A stretch of DNA of 35,632 bases, from assembly GCA_964017145.1 (NCBI GenBank), contig CAXHKQ010000192.1:1-35632 (forward strand). The letters run 5' to 3'. A model generated the notes under the pieces. The model had not been told where the DNA came from. It did not search any database and was given only the letters and a program-made list of their open reading frames with translations. The stretch comes from Agrocybe praecox (lineage: Eukaryota; Basidiomycota; Agaricomycetes; Agaricales; Agrocybaceae). Shown piece by piece: positions 11,969 to 20,302 of the stretch; the stretch's first letter is position 1, and the number at the start of each line of letters is the position of its first letter. The position numbers and the translations under genes are program-made.

Positions 11969-12543
11969 TGAAAGACGATTGTTCTGTTGGTGATTTATGC
12001 TTTGCCAATCACACAAAACACAATCAACAACAAAATTCACAGAAAGAGTGGGCTAGACCAAGATAAGACGACTCTCTCCCTGTGAGTTCAGAGGTGGGAA
12101 TAAAGTTACTTCATTCCTAGGAATGGTTTGCTGGTGTAAAGATTGTATAGGTTTAAGGGTTTGTGATGAGCTTTTGTCCTAGACAAAAGTTTGAGATTGA
12201 ATAAGAGAGTAGAATTCAAAGTGAACATATTCCACTTTGAAATCAGAGTAAACATTGAAAAAGAAGAGAATAATCGAAGCTTGGAACATTTTCCAAGCTA
12301 TAGAATTGACTACCGAGACTGAGAATTGACTGAACGAATACTGAACTGAAAAATAGCTGCTTGAATTGGTACAATTGTCCTATGATAGGGGTGTACTTCT
12401 TGTCCTCTACTTTACAGGATCTAACTAGTTTTTATACTACAAATCCTACAAGGTATGAGTAATCGACGCCAAGTAAGGTTGAAATGAATGACAAAGAATA
12501 AGGGGTTAAATGAATAAGCTGACTGAGCCAGTGAGTCAGGAAT
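11969..12543. other. Left end of the insert in KDZ-1, with perfect hairpins
   Basis: No gene. The stretch holds a 14-bp palindrome CATTCCTAGGAATG (12112-12125) and three compact hairpins: CTTTTGTC/GACAAAAG (12171-12189), TTCAAAGTG/CACTTTGAA (12215-12241) and AGCTTGGAA/TTCCAAGCT (12278-12299). On the minus strand a TATAAAA box sits near 12435. It resembles the end of an unknown retro- or DNA element; no coding region was recognised that would identify it. Confidence 0.45.
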
Positions 12544-12551
12544 GACAAAGG
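12544..12551. repeat. 8-bp target duplication, outer hAT-type element, left
   Basis: GACAAAGG precedes CAGTACTTTACTCTG; the same 8 bases follow the right end at 16943-16950. An 8-bp duplication is typical of the hAT superfamily. Confidence 0.85.
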
Positions 12552-12892
12552 CAGTACTTTACTCTGCCCCCACAACTACCAACCAGATCTGACCAGAAAC
12601 AAGTGGGTCTGTCTGAGTCTGAGCAGAACTGAGCTTCTGTCCAGGCATTTCTGACCATTACCAAGTGTTTCTGACCTGGACTCCACTGGACTCCATCCAG
12701 AATCCTGTTCAACTTAGTGGAAACTTGTTGTTTGCATGTTTTATGCAATGTTATTTATGTTTAAAAAAACATAACATTCACCAAAAACATAGGAATCACA
12801 CAAAAAAAAATATAAAAAAGCGAAAATCAATTAATTAAGAAAATACATAATATACATGATGTTTATATACTTATATACTTATTTTTAATTGG

Positions 12893-13010
12893 AGAAAAAG
12901 GAGGGAAGGGAGTATGGAAAGGGGAGGATAGAGGGAAGAGGAGATGGGAGGGGATAGGGAAGAGAAGGGAAGTGGGTGGGGAGGAGGAGGAAGGGGATGA
13001 AAGGGGTGGG
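12893..13010. repeat. Purine-rich (G/A) tract
   Basis: More than 100 bases of nearly pure G and A on the plus strand (AGGGAAGGGAG-type). Such mirror-like polypurine tracts can form triplex DNA. It has a counterpart at the same relative place in the inner element (14213-14345). Frames read through it are artefacts. Confidence 0.75.
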
Positions 13011-13720
13011 ATAGAAGCCCAGACTATGGACAGTGGCAGGGAGCAAGAAAACAGAGGGGTACTCACCTGGTTGTTGTCCTAAATGCCCCGCCCCTCACCT
13101 CGCCACATCACGCCCTTGCCCCCAAGCCCGCCGCCTCATTTGCTGGCGTTCGTCGTTGGCGTTGGCGATAGCAAGTCGTCGTTGTCATCACCGTCATTGC
13201 CCCATCACTCATGTCATCGTTGTCACAGCCAGTACTGTCAAATTTATATATGAGTGGTCCATAGTTGCCAGTTATAAAGGATGCATCCACAGGGGAAACT
13301 GCCCAACTGCCCAAAATGATACATCAAGCCTTCTGGCTGGCCTATTGTGACCACTTGTGACTATAGTCATGTGTCTGTTATTAATGGCATCAAAACTGAT
13401 GCACATGACTTTTTGCTTGCCTCTATTTACATGTTTGGGCTCCATTCATATTTTTATATGGCCTCAAATACAAACAAATAATAAATAATAATATTAGCAG
13501 GCAGGGGCAGGCATGGTACAAAACAAACAAGGCCTTTGAGTGACATCACATCCAAACAACCCAATAAGGCAAGAGGACTTTGGACTTTGTGATTTTGAAA
13601 TAAAAGCCTTTCATGCATGATGGATGGACTAAGACATGACCAAATAAGATCAAATCTATTTTTAGAACAGATATATTTTTAACTGAGATCTATTTTTAGA
13701 ACACTTTACATATTTGGTTA

Positions 13721-13728
13721 GTTCAAGC
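13721..13728. repeat. 8-bp target duplication, inner hAT-type element, left
   Basis: GTTCAAGC precedes CAGTACTTTACCCTCC; an identical 8-mer follows the right end at 15499-15506. Confidence 0.9.
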
Positions 13729-14212
13729 CAGTACTTTACCCTCCCCCCCTTATTCCAATTGGAATCCATGGAATCCAGGTTAATTCCAGGGATTCCAATT
13801 GGAATCCAACCATTCAGCTCCAGTCCAGCCAAGTCATATGGATTCCAACTATGTTCCTGGTCAATTCCAACTTGATTCCAGATGGATTCCAACAACCCAA
13901 TTTGGGGTGGAATGGAATGGGAATGGAATCCAATCACATTCTATCTGGATTCCAAATAAGGTGGGACTTGATGAAATTTGACACAAGTCCATAGGAACAG
14001 ATTCCACTTGGATTCCACCCATTCCAGATGCATTCCAAAAGATTTATATATGATTAAAATGCATATAAGACATTGTTCAGACAGAATTCTGCTATTTGCA
14101 TGTTTTATAAAAAGTCACTTATGTTAAAAAACATATGAAAAAGCAAAATCAAATTAAATTAAAGTATAATATACATAATTTATATACATATATAATTATC
14201 TACTTGAGCACA

Positions 14213-14345
14213 AAATAGGGGAAAGGAGATGGAAGGGAAAGGACAGAGAGAAGGGGAATAGAGAAGGGAAGAGAGTAGGGAGGAGGGGGATGGTATGGTA
14301 TGAGGGAAGGGTGGAAGGGGAGGGTAGGGTGAAAGGAGGAGCCAA
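14213..14345. repeat. Second purine-rich (G/A) tract
   Basis: G/A-only run of the AGGGGAAAGGAGATGG type inside the inner hAT-type element, homologous in position and style to the tract at 12893-13010. Confidence 0.75.
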
Positions 14346-14424
14346 CCTGTAGACAGCGGCGGTGAGCGATGAGACAGCGTCGACGGGGTACTTACCGTTG
14401 TTCTAAACGCCCCCCTCCCCACCG

Positions 14425-14870
14425 TGCCACGTCACGCCCTTGCCCCAACCCCGGCCCCTCGTATTTGTCGGTGTTGCTACGCTCGTCCGACGGTCGTTGC
14501 CGTTGGCGTGTCATTGGCGGGGCACCGGCGTTGGCGTCGTTGTGTCCTCGCTGGCATCGGCGTTGTGTCGTTGTGCGTGGCGTGGCATTGTTGGCGTCCT
14601 GTCGTCGTCGTGCATGTCGTCGTCGTTCGTATGGCGTCGCTTGCGTGATGTTGTTGGGGTCGTCGCTGCCACGTTGTCGTCGCTCCTCACCTCGCCATGT
14701 CACGCCCATGCCCGCTGCCTCGTGTTTGTCGGCTCGTTCACTGGCGTTCGTCATTGCGTCATCGCTGCCGTCGTCGTCGTTGACGTGCATGTCGTCGCTG
14801 TGTCGTCGTTGGCGTCGCTGTGTCGTCGTTGTCGTGGGCGTTGTTGCTGCCGTCATCGTTGGGGAGTGAG
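14425..14870. repeat. GTCGTT/GGCGTC low-complexity core
   Basis: Degenerate GTC/GTT/GGC triplets on the plus strand leave long frames open on both strands, with translations of biased composition (V/S/C/R on one strand, D/N/T on the other). Related blocks occur at 13090-13240, 15860-16250 and 25760-25850. It is treated as repeat DNA, not as a gene. Confidence 0.75.
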
Positions 14871-15011
14871 GAGCGACGTGGTGGTGGTGGTGGTTGAAGA
14901 GAAAGAGGTGAGGTGGCAACCAAACGGCGTTGCCATCAGTCACGTTTGAGCCGTGCCGAGATATGCCGAAAAAGGTGGTATCTATATTTCACGTTTTAAA
15001 TGTTTCTGTAA

Positions 15012-15097
15012 GCCTTCATGGCACAGCTGGTAAATCGTGCACGCTGGGCGTTCTCGGGGTCGAGCATTTGATTCTTGCTGGTGCGCTTTTTTTTTTT
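15012..15097 (+). ncRNA. tRNA-like Pol III module in the inner hAT-type element
   Basis: TGGCACAGCTGG at 15019-15030 fits the Pol III A-box consensus TRGCNNAGYNGG exactly. A weaker B-box-like GCATTTGATTCTTGC lies at 15064-15078, and an 11-T run (15087-15097) could end transcription. The spacing suits a tRNA or a tRNA-derived SINE head. Acceptor-stem pairing is poor, so a functional tRNA is unlikely. Confidence 0.45.
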
Positions 15098-15498
15098 CCT
15101 ATTAATAATTAAAATAAGAGCAATGGTGCCCTCAATCTAATTGGATTCCATCGTATTCCGTTGGAATGGCCTCAAACGGGTCATATCTAATGGTATATAG
15201 TGGATTTCTAGTGGATTCCGGCCAATTTGTCTGCTATATGTTGGATTCCACTTGGATTCTACCTACATTCCACCTACATTCCGCACATTCTGTGGGAACC
15301 AAGGTGGAATATTCCACCTGGAATGGGTAATTCAATGGATTCCAGTTGGAATCCTGGTGGAATCCATGGTGGGTCCTCCCATACAAAATGGCAGAGAATT
15401 GTGTCTTGAAATTCACTCTGGAATCCACTGGAATCCATTCTGAATCCTGGAATGAACCTGGATTCCAATGAGAAAAGGGGGGGGAGGGTAAAGACCTC

Positions 15499-15506
15499 GT
15501 TCAAGC
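15499..15506. repeat. 8-bp target duplication, inner hAT-type element, right
   Basis: GTTCAAGC directly after the right terminus GGAGGGTAAAGACCTC; identical to 13721-13728. Confidence 0.9.
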
Positions 15507-15859
15507 CTAAAATGGTATAGTCCACATTTTTTGATGATTTTAGGACAAATATTTGGCTCTGTATAAATATTTTGATTATTTATTTTGATTTGTATCCGGC
15601 TTTCCACGGATATTTTGCATTTTGTGGCTGAACCGTTGATGATTATGTAATAAAAAATATTTAGCATAACTTTTGAATTTTTCTCTACAACTTTGGTTTT
15701 TGGTGGCTGTGCATCAAATCACATGACTTTCACATGACTGCGGCCCTCTAGTCACTGTCGGTCACCCTGATGCATGACTTTGGGCAGTTAGGCAGTTTCC
15801 CCTGTGGATGCATCTTTTATAACTGGCAACTTAGGTGGGGTTATGCATACATCTGCCAG

Positions 15860-16250
15860 ATACAGGTGGTCGTCGCTGGTGTCGCCGTGGTGTCGCCATT
15901 GGCGTGGCATGGCGTCGTCGTCACTGTCATCGCCCCGTCATCATGTTGTCATTGTTGTTGTCGCTGATGTGCGTGTCGTCGCCGTGTCGTCCTATGTCGT
16001 TGTTGGCGTTGGCGTGGCATTGTCGCTCGTGTTGTCGTATTGTCATTGGCGTGGTGTCGTTGTTGTTGTCACCGTCGTATCGTTGTCGTTGCATTGTCGT
16101 TGCGTTGTTGTTGTCGATGTGCATGTCGTCGCCGTGTTGTTGTTGGCGTCATTGCTGGCGCTGTCGTTAGCATTATCGTTGTCGTGGACGTCATTGTTGA
16201 CGTTGCGGTGTGGTGGCGACGGAATGTCGTGGTGGCAGAGGGTGGGTGGA
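15860..16250. repeat. GTCGTT-rich core of the outer hAT-type element, right part
   Basis: Same triplet-biased sequence as 14425-14870, followed by a GTGGTGGTGG run and GTGCCGGCAATTTCCGC, which parallels GTGCCGAGATATGCCG in the inner element. Long frames in several phases are compositional artefacts. Confidence 0.7.
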
Positions 16251-16567
16251 TGGTGGTGGTGGTCAGGAAGAAAGCAAACATTGATGACGCGGCAAGGGCA
16301 GAGGGTTGTGGCTGTGCCGGCAATTTCCGCAGCGGCCAGACATCTATTTTGGGAATTTTACAAAAATTGTTGTTTGTATGTCACATGGGCCTCCTAAAAT
16401 TATGAAAAAATCATGATAATTCCTAAAATATTCGAAATATATTTATCAAACATTAAATGTGACGTAATATGTTACGGTTTTTGCAGAAATGACAAAATAA
16501 CCACAAAATAAATAAAATAAAACATATCAAGGTATATAGCTACCTTTAGATAGCTAAATATCAAAGT

Positions 16568-16655
16568 CTCTATGGTGCAGTTGGATGAGTGTCCATAGTT
16601 ATATTACATGACCTCTGGCAAGGCTCTGGGTTTGATTCCCAGTGTCCCCACCACA
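16568..16655 (+). ncRNA. tRNA-like Pol III module in the outer hAT-type element
   Basis: TGGTGCAGTTGG at 16573-16584 resembles an A box, and GGGTTTGATTCCC at 16628-16640 is a near-perfect B box inside a T-arm (CTGGG...CCCAG). It is followed by CCCCACCA and a short T run. The A-B distance is longer than usual, as in an intron-bearing tRNA. The 5' strand of the acceptor stem does not pair, so it is a degenerate tRNA or SINE-like head. It occupies the same relative place as the module at 15012-15097. Confidence 0.5.
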
Positions 16656-16942
16656 TTTTTCTTTAATTGTAAAGCCTTTGGTCATGTGATCTGACTGTGG
16701 GTCTGAGCAGTTCTGAACAGTTTCACTCAGTTGTCAGATAGGGATTGGAGCTCGGAAAGCTGAGGTGTCTGACCAGTTCTGATCTGTCTGAATGATTCTG
16801 ATCGGAAATGCTTGGACATTTGGAGGGTCTTTTCCAGCCAAATGGCTGGGAGGAAAATCCTAAATTTCCGCTCAGAACTGCTCAGACAAGTCAAAAGTCT
16901 GACCAGTACCGCTTGGTAAATGTGGCTCAGAGTAAAGACCTT

Positions 16943-16950
16943 GACAAAGG
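16943..16950. repeat. 8-bp target duplication, outer hAT-type element, right
   Basis: GACAAAGG follows the right terminus CAGAGTAAAGACCTT; identical to 12544-12551. Confidence 0.85.
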
Positions 16951-17388
16951 AATGGGTTGAAACGATGGAAAAGAAGGAGAAAACTGTCTATCAATCGATG
17001 AAATGAGTAAGAAATGAATAAGAATAAGTAATAATTGAAAAAGTTGACTAATGCGCAGCAAAGAATGACCAAGCACGTCTTCTTGAATGATAAATCAATC
17101 ATAGTTGACTTGACGATTAGTGAAATTGATGGGTGGAAGGAATCGAGCTATTTCAAGCTGATAGATTGCTATATTTGGCAGATGTAACCTTAGCGTAGCC
17201 ACATTGTTGATGTATCAGTTCCCGTGATTCATAGTGACTCGTGATAGGCATGTGACATCGAATCATGTGTTTGGAATGATGGTTGCACAGCCGCTTGATG
17301 GCCTAGGCTTTGCATGATGTCATCAAAGTCTTTTGATGGAGTAGACAGGATGCAACAAATTTAGATAAGTGGTGAATATGCTGTGTCG

Positions 17389-17799
17389 TCATCTGATGTA
17401 AGCGTAGGCATATCTTATCTTCTGCATGATGCTGAGGGACAATTGTGATCGTGGGATAGCAATACAGGGTCTTGTGAATAATGCTAGTGCTGATTTCCTG
17501 GTGGTCGATACTGCGAAAACTATAATTCCTCGATAATGCACGATTTCCTCGAGGTGAATGATTTTTGATGTGTCGTCCGGCTGAATTCTGTACATAAAAC
17601 TGATGGTGTCTCCTTCTTGAAAAATGTGATCCTCCATGTAATGTGTTGCTAGCCAATTTTCGCAATTTTCGCTTGCATCAAAAACTCTGGCAATTTGAAT
17701 AAATGAATATATTGAGGCTTTGTTGATTTTCTGAGGTCCGGACAAATTGGCAACATCCTTGGACTGTTGAACAAAGGATTGGACAGAAAGGGAAGACAT
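17389..17799 (-). CDS. Unrecognised 136-codon open frame
   Basis: The frame starts MSSLSVQSFVQQSKDVANLSG and has ordinary, protein-like composition with no low-complexity tract, unlike most frames nearby. I recognise no family. A second frame on the same strand (17665-17303) overlaps and could reflect a frameshift or an exon boundary. It lies in the unknown DNA between the outer hAT-type element and the 13.4-kb unit. It could be a remnant gene of the element that split KDZ-1, or chance. Confidence 0.3.
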   Translation of the reverse strand: MSSLSVQSFVQQSKDVANLSGPQKINKASIYSFIQIARVFDASENCENWLATHYMEDHIFQEGDTISFMYRIQPDDTSKIIHLEEIVHYRGIIVFAVSTTRKSALALFTRPCIAIPRSQLSLSIMQKIRYAYAYIR

Positions 17800-18029
17800 T
17801 TCAGAATTGAATGCATAAGATGATGAACATTGAGAAGAAAGAATGAATTGCCATGGATCGTGGTGACAGTTTCATGAATTGGGCCTGGAATGAATAGATT
17901 TTCGGAAGAATTGGTGCCTTATTTGTTGCAATAGAGTCGTGATCGTAAATTAAAATGGAGAAATACAAAAAAGGAAATATTGAAATGTAAAAATAAACAA
18001 TTGATCTCTTATGCAATTTCAGGTTCATT

Positions 18030-19672
18030 CATGTTCAATCAATTATGACGCTAAGGTGCTTGCTGCGGGGTTGAGTGTGTATGTACGATTTGTACTTTGT
18101 ATATACTCCGAAACAAAACCCAATCAATGTGATTAGTTCTTTCGTGGGAGGGATACGCGATATGCGTCGTTAATTATGTTTTCTCTCTAAATATACACTC
18201 TCTAATGCAACAGAACGTTTCCTAGGATTGAAGATCACAAGTGTTTGAGTAGCTTACGCACAAAGCGAAGTTCCTCGGAAAGTGTAAACATAGATTTAAT
18301 GTGTTTCCACAAGATGTAGTGTGTAGGTAGTTCGCCACTTAGGCTGGATACTTAATCCAAAGTCTTTTAATCACTTAGAAAGGGGACTCAATCCTAAACG
18401 GGCCACTTAGGCGTCACTTAGACTATTTGCCACTTAGGCACGAAACTTATCCCTAGGAAAGGGCCACTTAGGCGTCACTTAGACAATTCTTGCCACTTAG
18501 GCGGGTATTAAGCTTTATGTCACTTAAGACAGAGGAAACTTTATCCCAATACATTTATTTAGGTTCCTCGAGAACTCTACAAGTTAACTCAAGTCGCTCA
18601 ACTAACGCCAAGATGCTCAAATGACACGGTAGGTAGTCTGTTCAATAAAACCAACTCTCGCGGAGATTTATTAGGTACCAAAGGTTGATCCTAGGAGTTT
18701 GCAACTCAATGCGCGTTCCTCGAATGTGAACAACTGGGTTCTAGTTTATCTGGGGTGCTACGGTAATTTACAGGCTGTTTATATAGTGCTAGATCTCGGA
18801 AAATACAGGAATACTTGGAACGGATCGGAAATGCTCGGAAAATACAGGAAATAATATTATTGCTTAACGCTAGGTAGCTCCACTCGATGCATAAGCAACC
18901 AGTAGGTACCATGCGTGTTTTTGTATACCCTCGGAAGGGTTCGTATGGTTGAGCAAGTCGCTGACTCGAGCATGACGCTCTGAGGGCGCTTATTCGCATT
19001 AGCCGACGATCATTGATCGACGTTGTAGGGTCCGAAGCATCGGAGTACCGTGTTATCGTATGGATCTACAATCCTCGGCTCCACAACTGCTGTTTAAGGT
19101 AACTGCACATATCCGAGGGTCTTAAGACCATGTGTAAGCGTTCCTAGGAACTTCTCCTTTTAGGTTTATCAGCAATCTGACTTGAGCAGACGTCGGCAAG
19201 TCCTAATTGGCATTACTAGTGCTTGTCATTTCGTTTGCATAGTGCCCACTATGTTCCTAGGGACCAGTAATGTATTTGTTTAATGTTATGACTGGTCCTA
19301 CCGCTTTGAGTTAACGTTCCTAGGAACGATTGCAGTAGTTTACATGTACTTCCGTATGGTGGGAACTTTCCGTTACCATATTAAGTAGATGTGGACGCGT
19401 CGCGCACTGCGTAATAATAGGTGGCCATAGCACCGTTAAACTTATTATTAGCAGGCCTTAGCTTACATCCCTGGTGGAATAATATTATCCTAGGAGCCTT
19501 CGATCTTGCTGTATCGCCGTTAAAGCGTTTCCACATGTTTCCGAGGAACTGCTAAAACTAACTCTAGCACTCGTAAGGTTCGTCCTTGGGTCTTTAGAGT
19601 GGTTTCCCCTAGCCAAACATGTAGCTATCCTTGCTTGTATTCAGCCTTAGACGCTACATTCATGTATCAACC
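18030..19672. other. Non-coding region rich in CCTAGG palindromes
   Basis: No convincing gene in 1.6 kb. CCTAGG-centred sequences recur: TTCCTAGGATT (about 18220), ATCCTAGGAG (about 18690), GTTCCTAGGAAC (about 19140 and 19318), GTTCCTAGGGAC (about 19250) and ATCCTAGGAG (about 19490). TCCTCGG/TCCTCGA also recurs and reappears at about 33175, beyond the 13.4-kb unit. This suggests that 18030-19672 and 33082-33226 are two halves of one element. TTCCTAGGAA also occurs at 12114, at the left end of the insert. Confidence 0.45.
18340..18535. repeat. CACTTAGG/CACTTAGAC short tandem repeats
   Basis: A unit of about 62 bp containing GCCACTTAGGCGTCACTTAGAC and a following GCCACTTAGGC, plus AAGGGG-type spacers, is present about two and a half times. 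CACTTAG occurs eight or more times in under 200 bp. Confidence 0.75.
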
Positions 19673-19710
19673 CCTGGCAGTTGCCTAAGAGCCTGATACA
19701 TGCATGTAGG
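19673..19710 (+). repeat. Left 38-bp terminal inverted repeat
   Basis: Begins CCTGGCAGTTGCC and ends CATGCATGTAGG; inverted partner at 33044-33081 with two mismatches. Confidence 0.85.
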
Positions 19711-20302
19711 CAGTTGCCAAACTTCCTATTTTGGATGGTTTGTAATCATGCCTTTCTGTCTGCCGAAAATGCTGTGGGGCGGGAGTATTCAAACATAGAC
19801 AAACACACTTTTGCATCATGTTTTTTCACTTTTCTCACGTCGTTGCACTCAATTCACTGTTTTTAGCGGAATTGATGCACCTTTTGTCGCGCAACAACCT
19901 GGGTCGGTCTCAGAATATATATTAGGAATATTTTGCCTCTTTTGCGCACTCAAAAACGCCCGGCAATGGATGGATTGACGCTCATGATTTTGGATGACGT
20001 TGCATAAATAGTTTGGCCCACCTATTTTTACACGCTTTGGCTATTTTAGTACATTATATGACTCGCACTGATTAGATACTACGTGTAACCAGGAAGTTTT
20101 GTACGATCTGATTAGATAAGAATATATTGGCCTACACTTATTATTATTCGGAAATGTAAAATTTAGAAAATTCTATTTTCGGAATCATAAGTACATGTTG
20201 CGCGCGACATAGTGATGTATATTTGCAGTGAGATTATGTAAAAAAAATGCGAAGAATGAGGAGGGCACAATAAAGAAGGGCTATACGTTCGTAGTTTGGG
20301 AG
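19711..20302. other. Non-coding 3' flank of KDZ-2
   Basis: No gene. A segment at about 19967-20012 (GGATGGATTG, then TTTTGGATGACGTT) is shared, in the corresponding orientation, with the 3' flank of KDZ-1 at about 33785-33836, so both transposase copies kept part of an ancestral element end. Confidence 0.55.

Larger units (their letters stand above)
13729..15498. mobile_element. Inner non-autonomous hAT-type element
   Basis: Its ends are CAGTACTTTACCCTCCCCCC and, reversed, GAGGTCTTTACCCTCCCCCC, and it is bounded by perfect GTTCAAGC duplications. Subterminal arms (13757-14030 and 15145-15470) are packed with GGAATCCA / TGGATTCC in both orientations, a motif set different from that of the outer element. 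The core holds a purine tract (14213-14345), a GTCGTC-rich low-complexity block (14425-14870) and a tRNA-like module ending in an 11-T run (15012-15097). It is 1770 bp and has no transposase. Segments around 14095-14470 align with 12726-13130 of the outer element, so the two belong to one family. Confidence 0.88.
13263..15831. mobile_element. Middle element with 64-bp inverted ends, split by the inner hAT
   Basis: The left end 13263-13326 and the right end 15768-15831 are inverted copies matching at about 59 of 64 positions, both beginning AGTTGCCAGTTATAAA and sharing GGATGCATCCACAGGGG-type sequence. Taking out the inner hAT-type element and one target copy leaves about 790 bp without coding capacity, so it is MITE-like. 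A direct partial copy of its left half lies at about 35178-35632. The outermost AGTTGCC resembles the start of the KDZ-2 inverted repeats (GGCAGTTGCC), so it may be a KDZ-mobilised derivative. No clear target duplication was found. Confidence 0.7.
12552..16942. mobile_element. Outer non-autonomous hAT-type element
   Basis: The left end CAGTACTTTACTCTG and the reverse complement of the right end AAGGTCTTTACTCTG match at 11-12 of 15 positions. The element is flanked by perfect GACAAAGG copies. Subterminal arms on both sides are full of TCTGACCAG / CTGAGCAG words (12575-12720 and 16690-16915). Inward lie a purine-rich tract, a GTCGTT-rich core split by later insertions (13090-13240 and 15860-16250) and a tRNA-like module (16573-16640). 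No transposase frame is present, so movement would have depended on an enzyme supplied elsewhere. With the nested insert removed, it is about 1.8 kb. Its internal parts are homologous to those of the inner element at 13729-15498. Confidence 0.85.

Noticed and set aside
14369..14949. Overlapping frames of 166-183 codons on both strands
   Set aside because: They arise from the GTC/GTT/GGC-biased repeat, which lacks stops in several phases. The translations are low-complexity and belong to no family.
15804..16405. Frames of 111-197 codons in the outer hAT-type element
   Set aside because: Same triplet-biased DNA; composition is dominated by V, S, C and R, with several phases open at once.
18340..18535. 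CRISPR-like spaced repeats
   Set aside because: The repeats are irregular in length and spacing, and the setting is eukaryotic.
18706..18999. Minus-strand frame of 97 codons
   Set aside because: No family resemblance, and it lies in palindrome-rich non-coding DNA.
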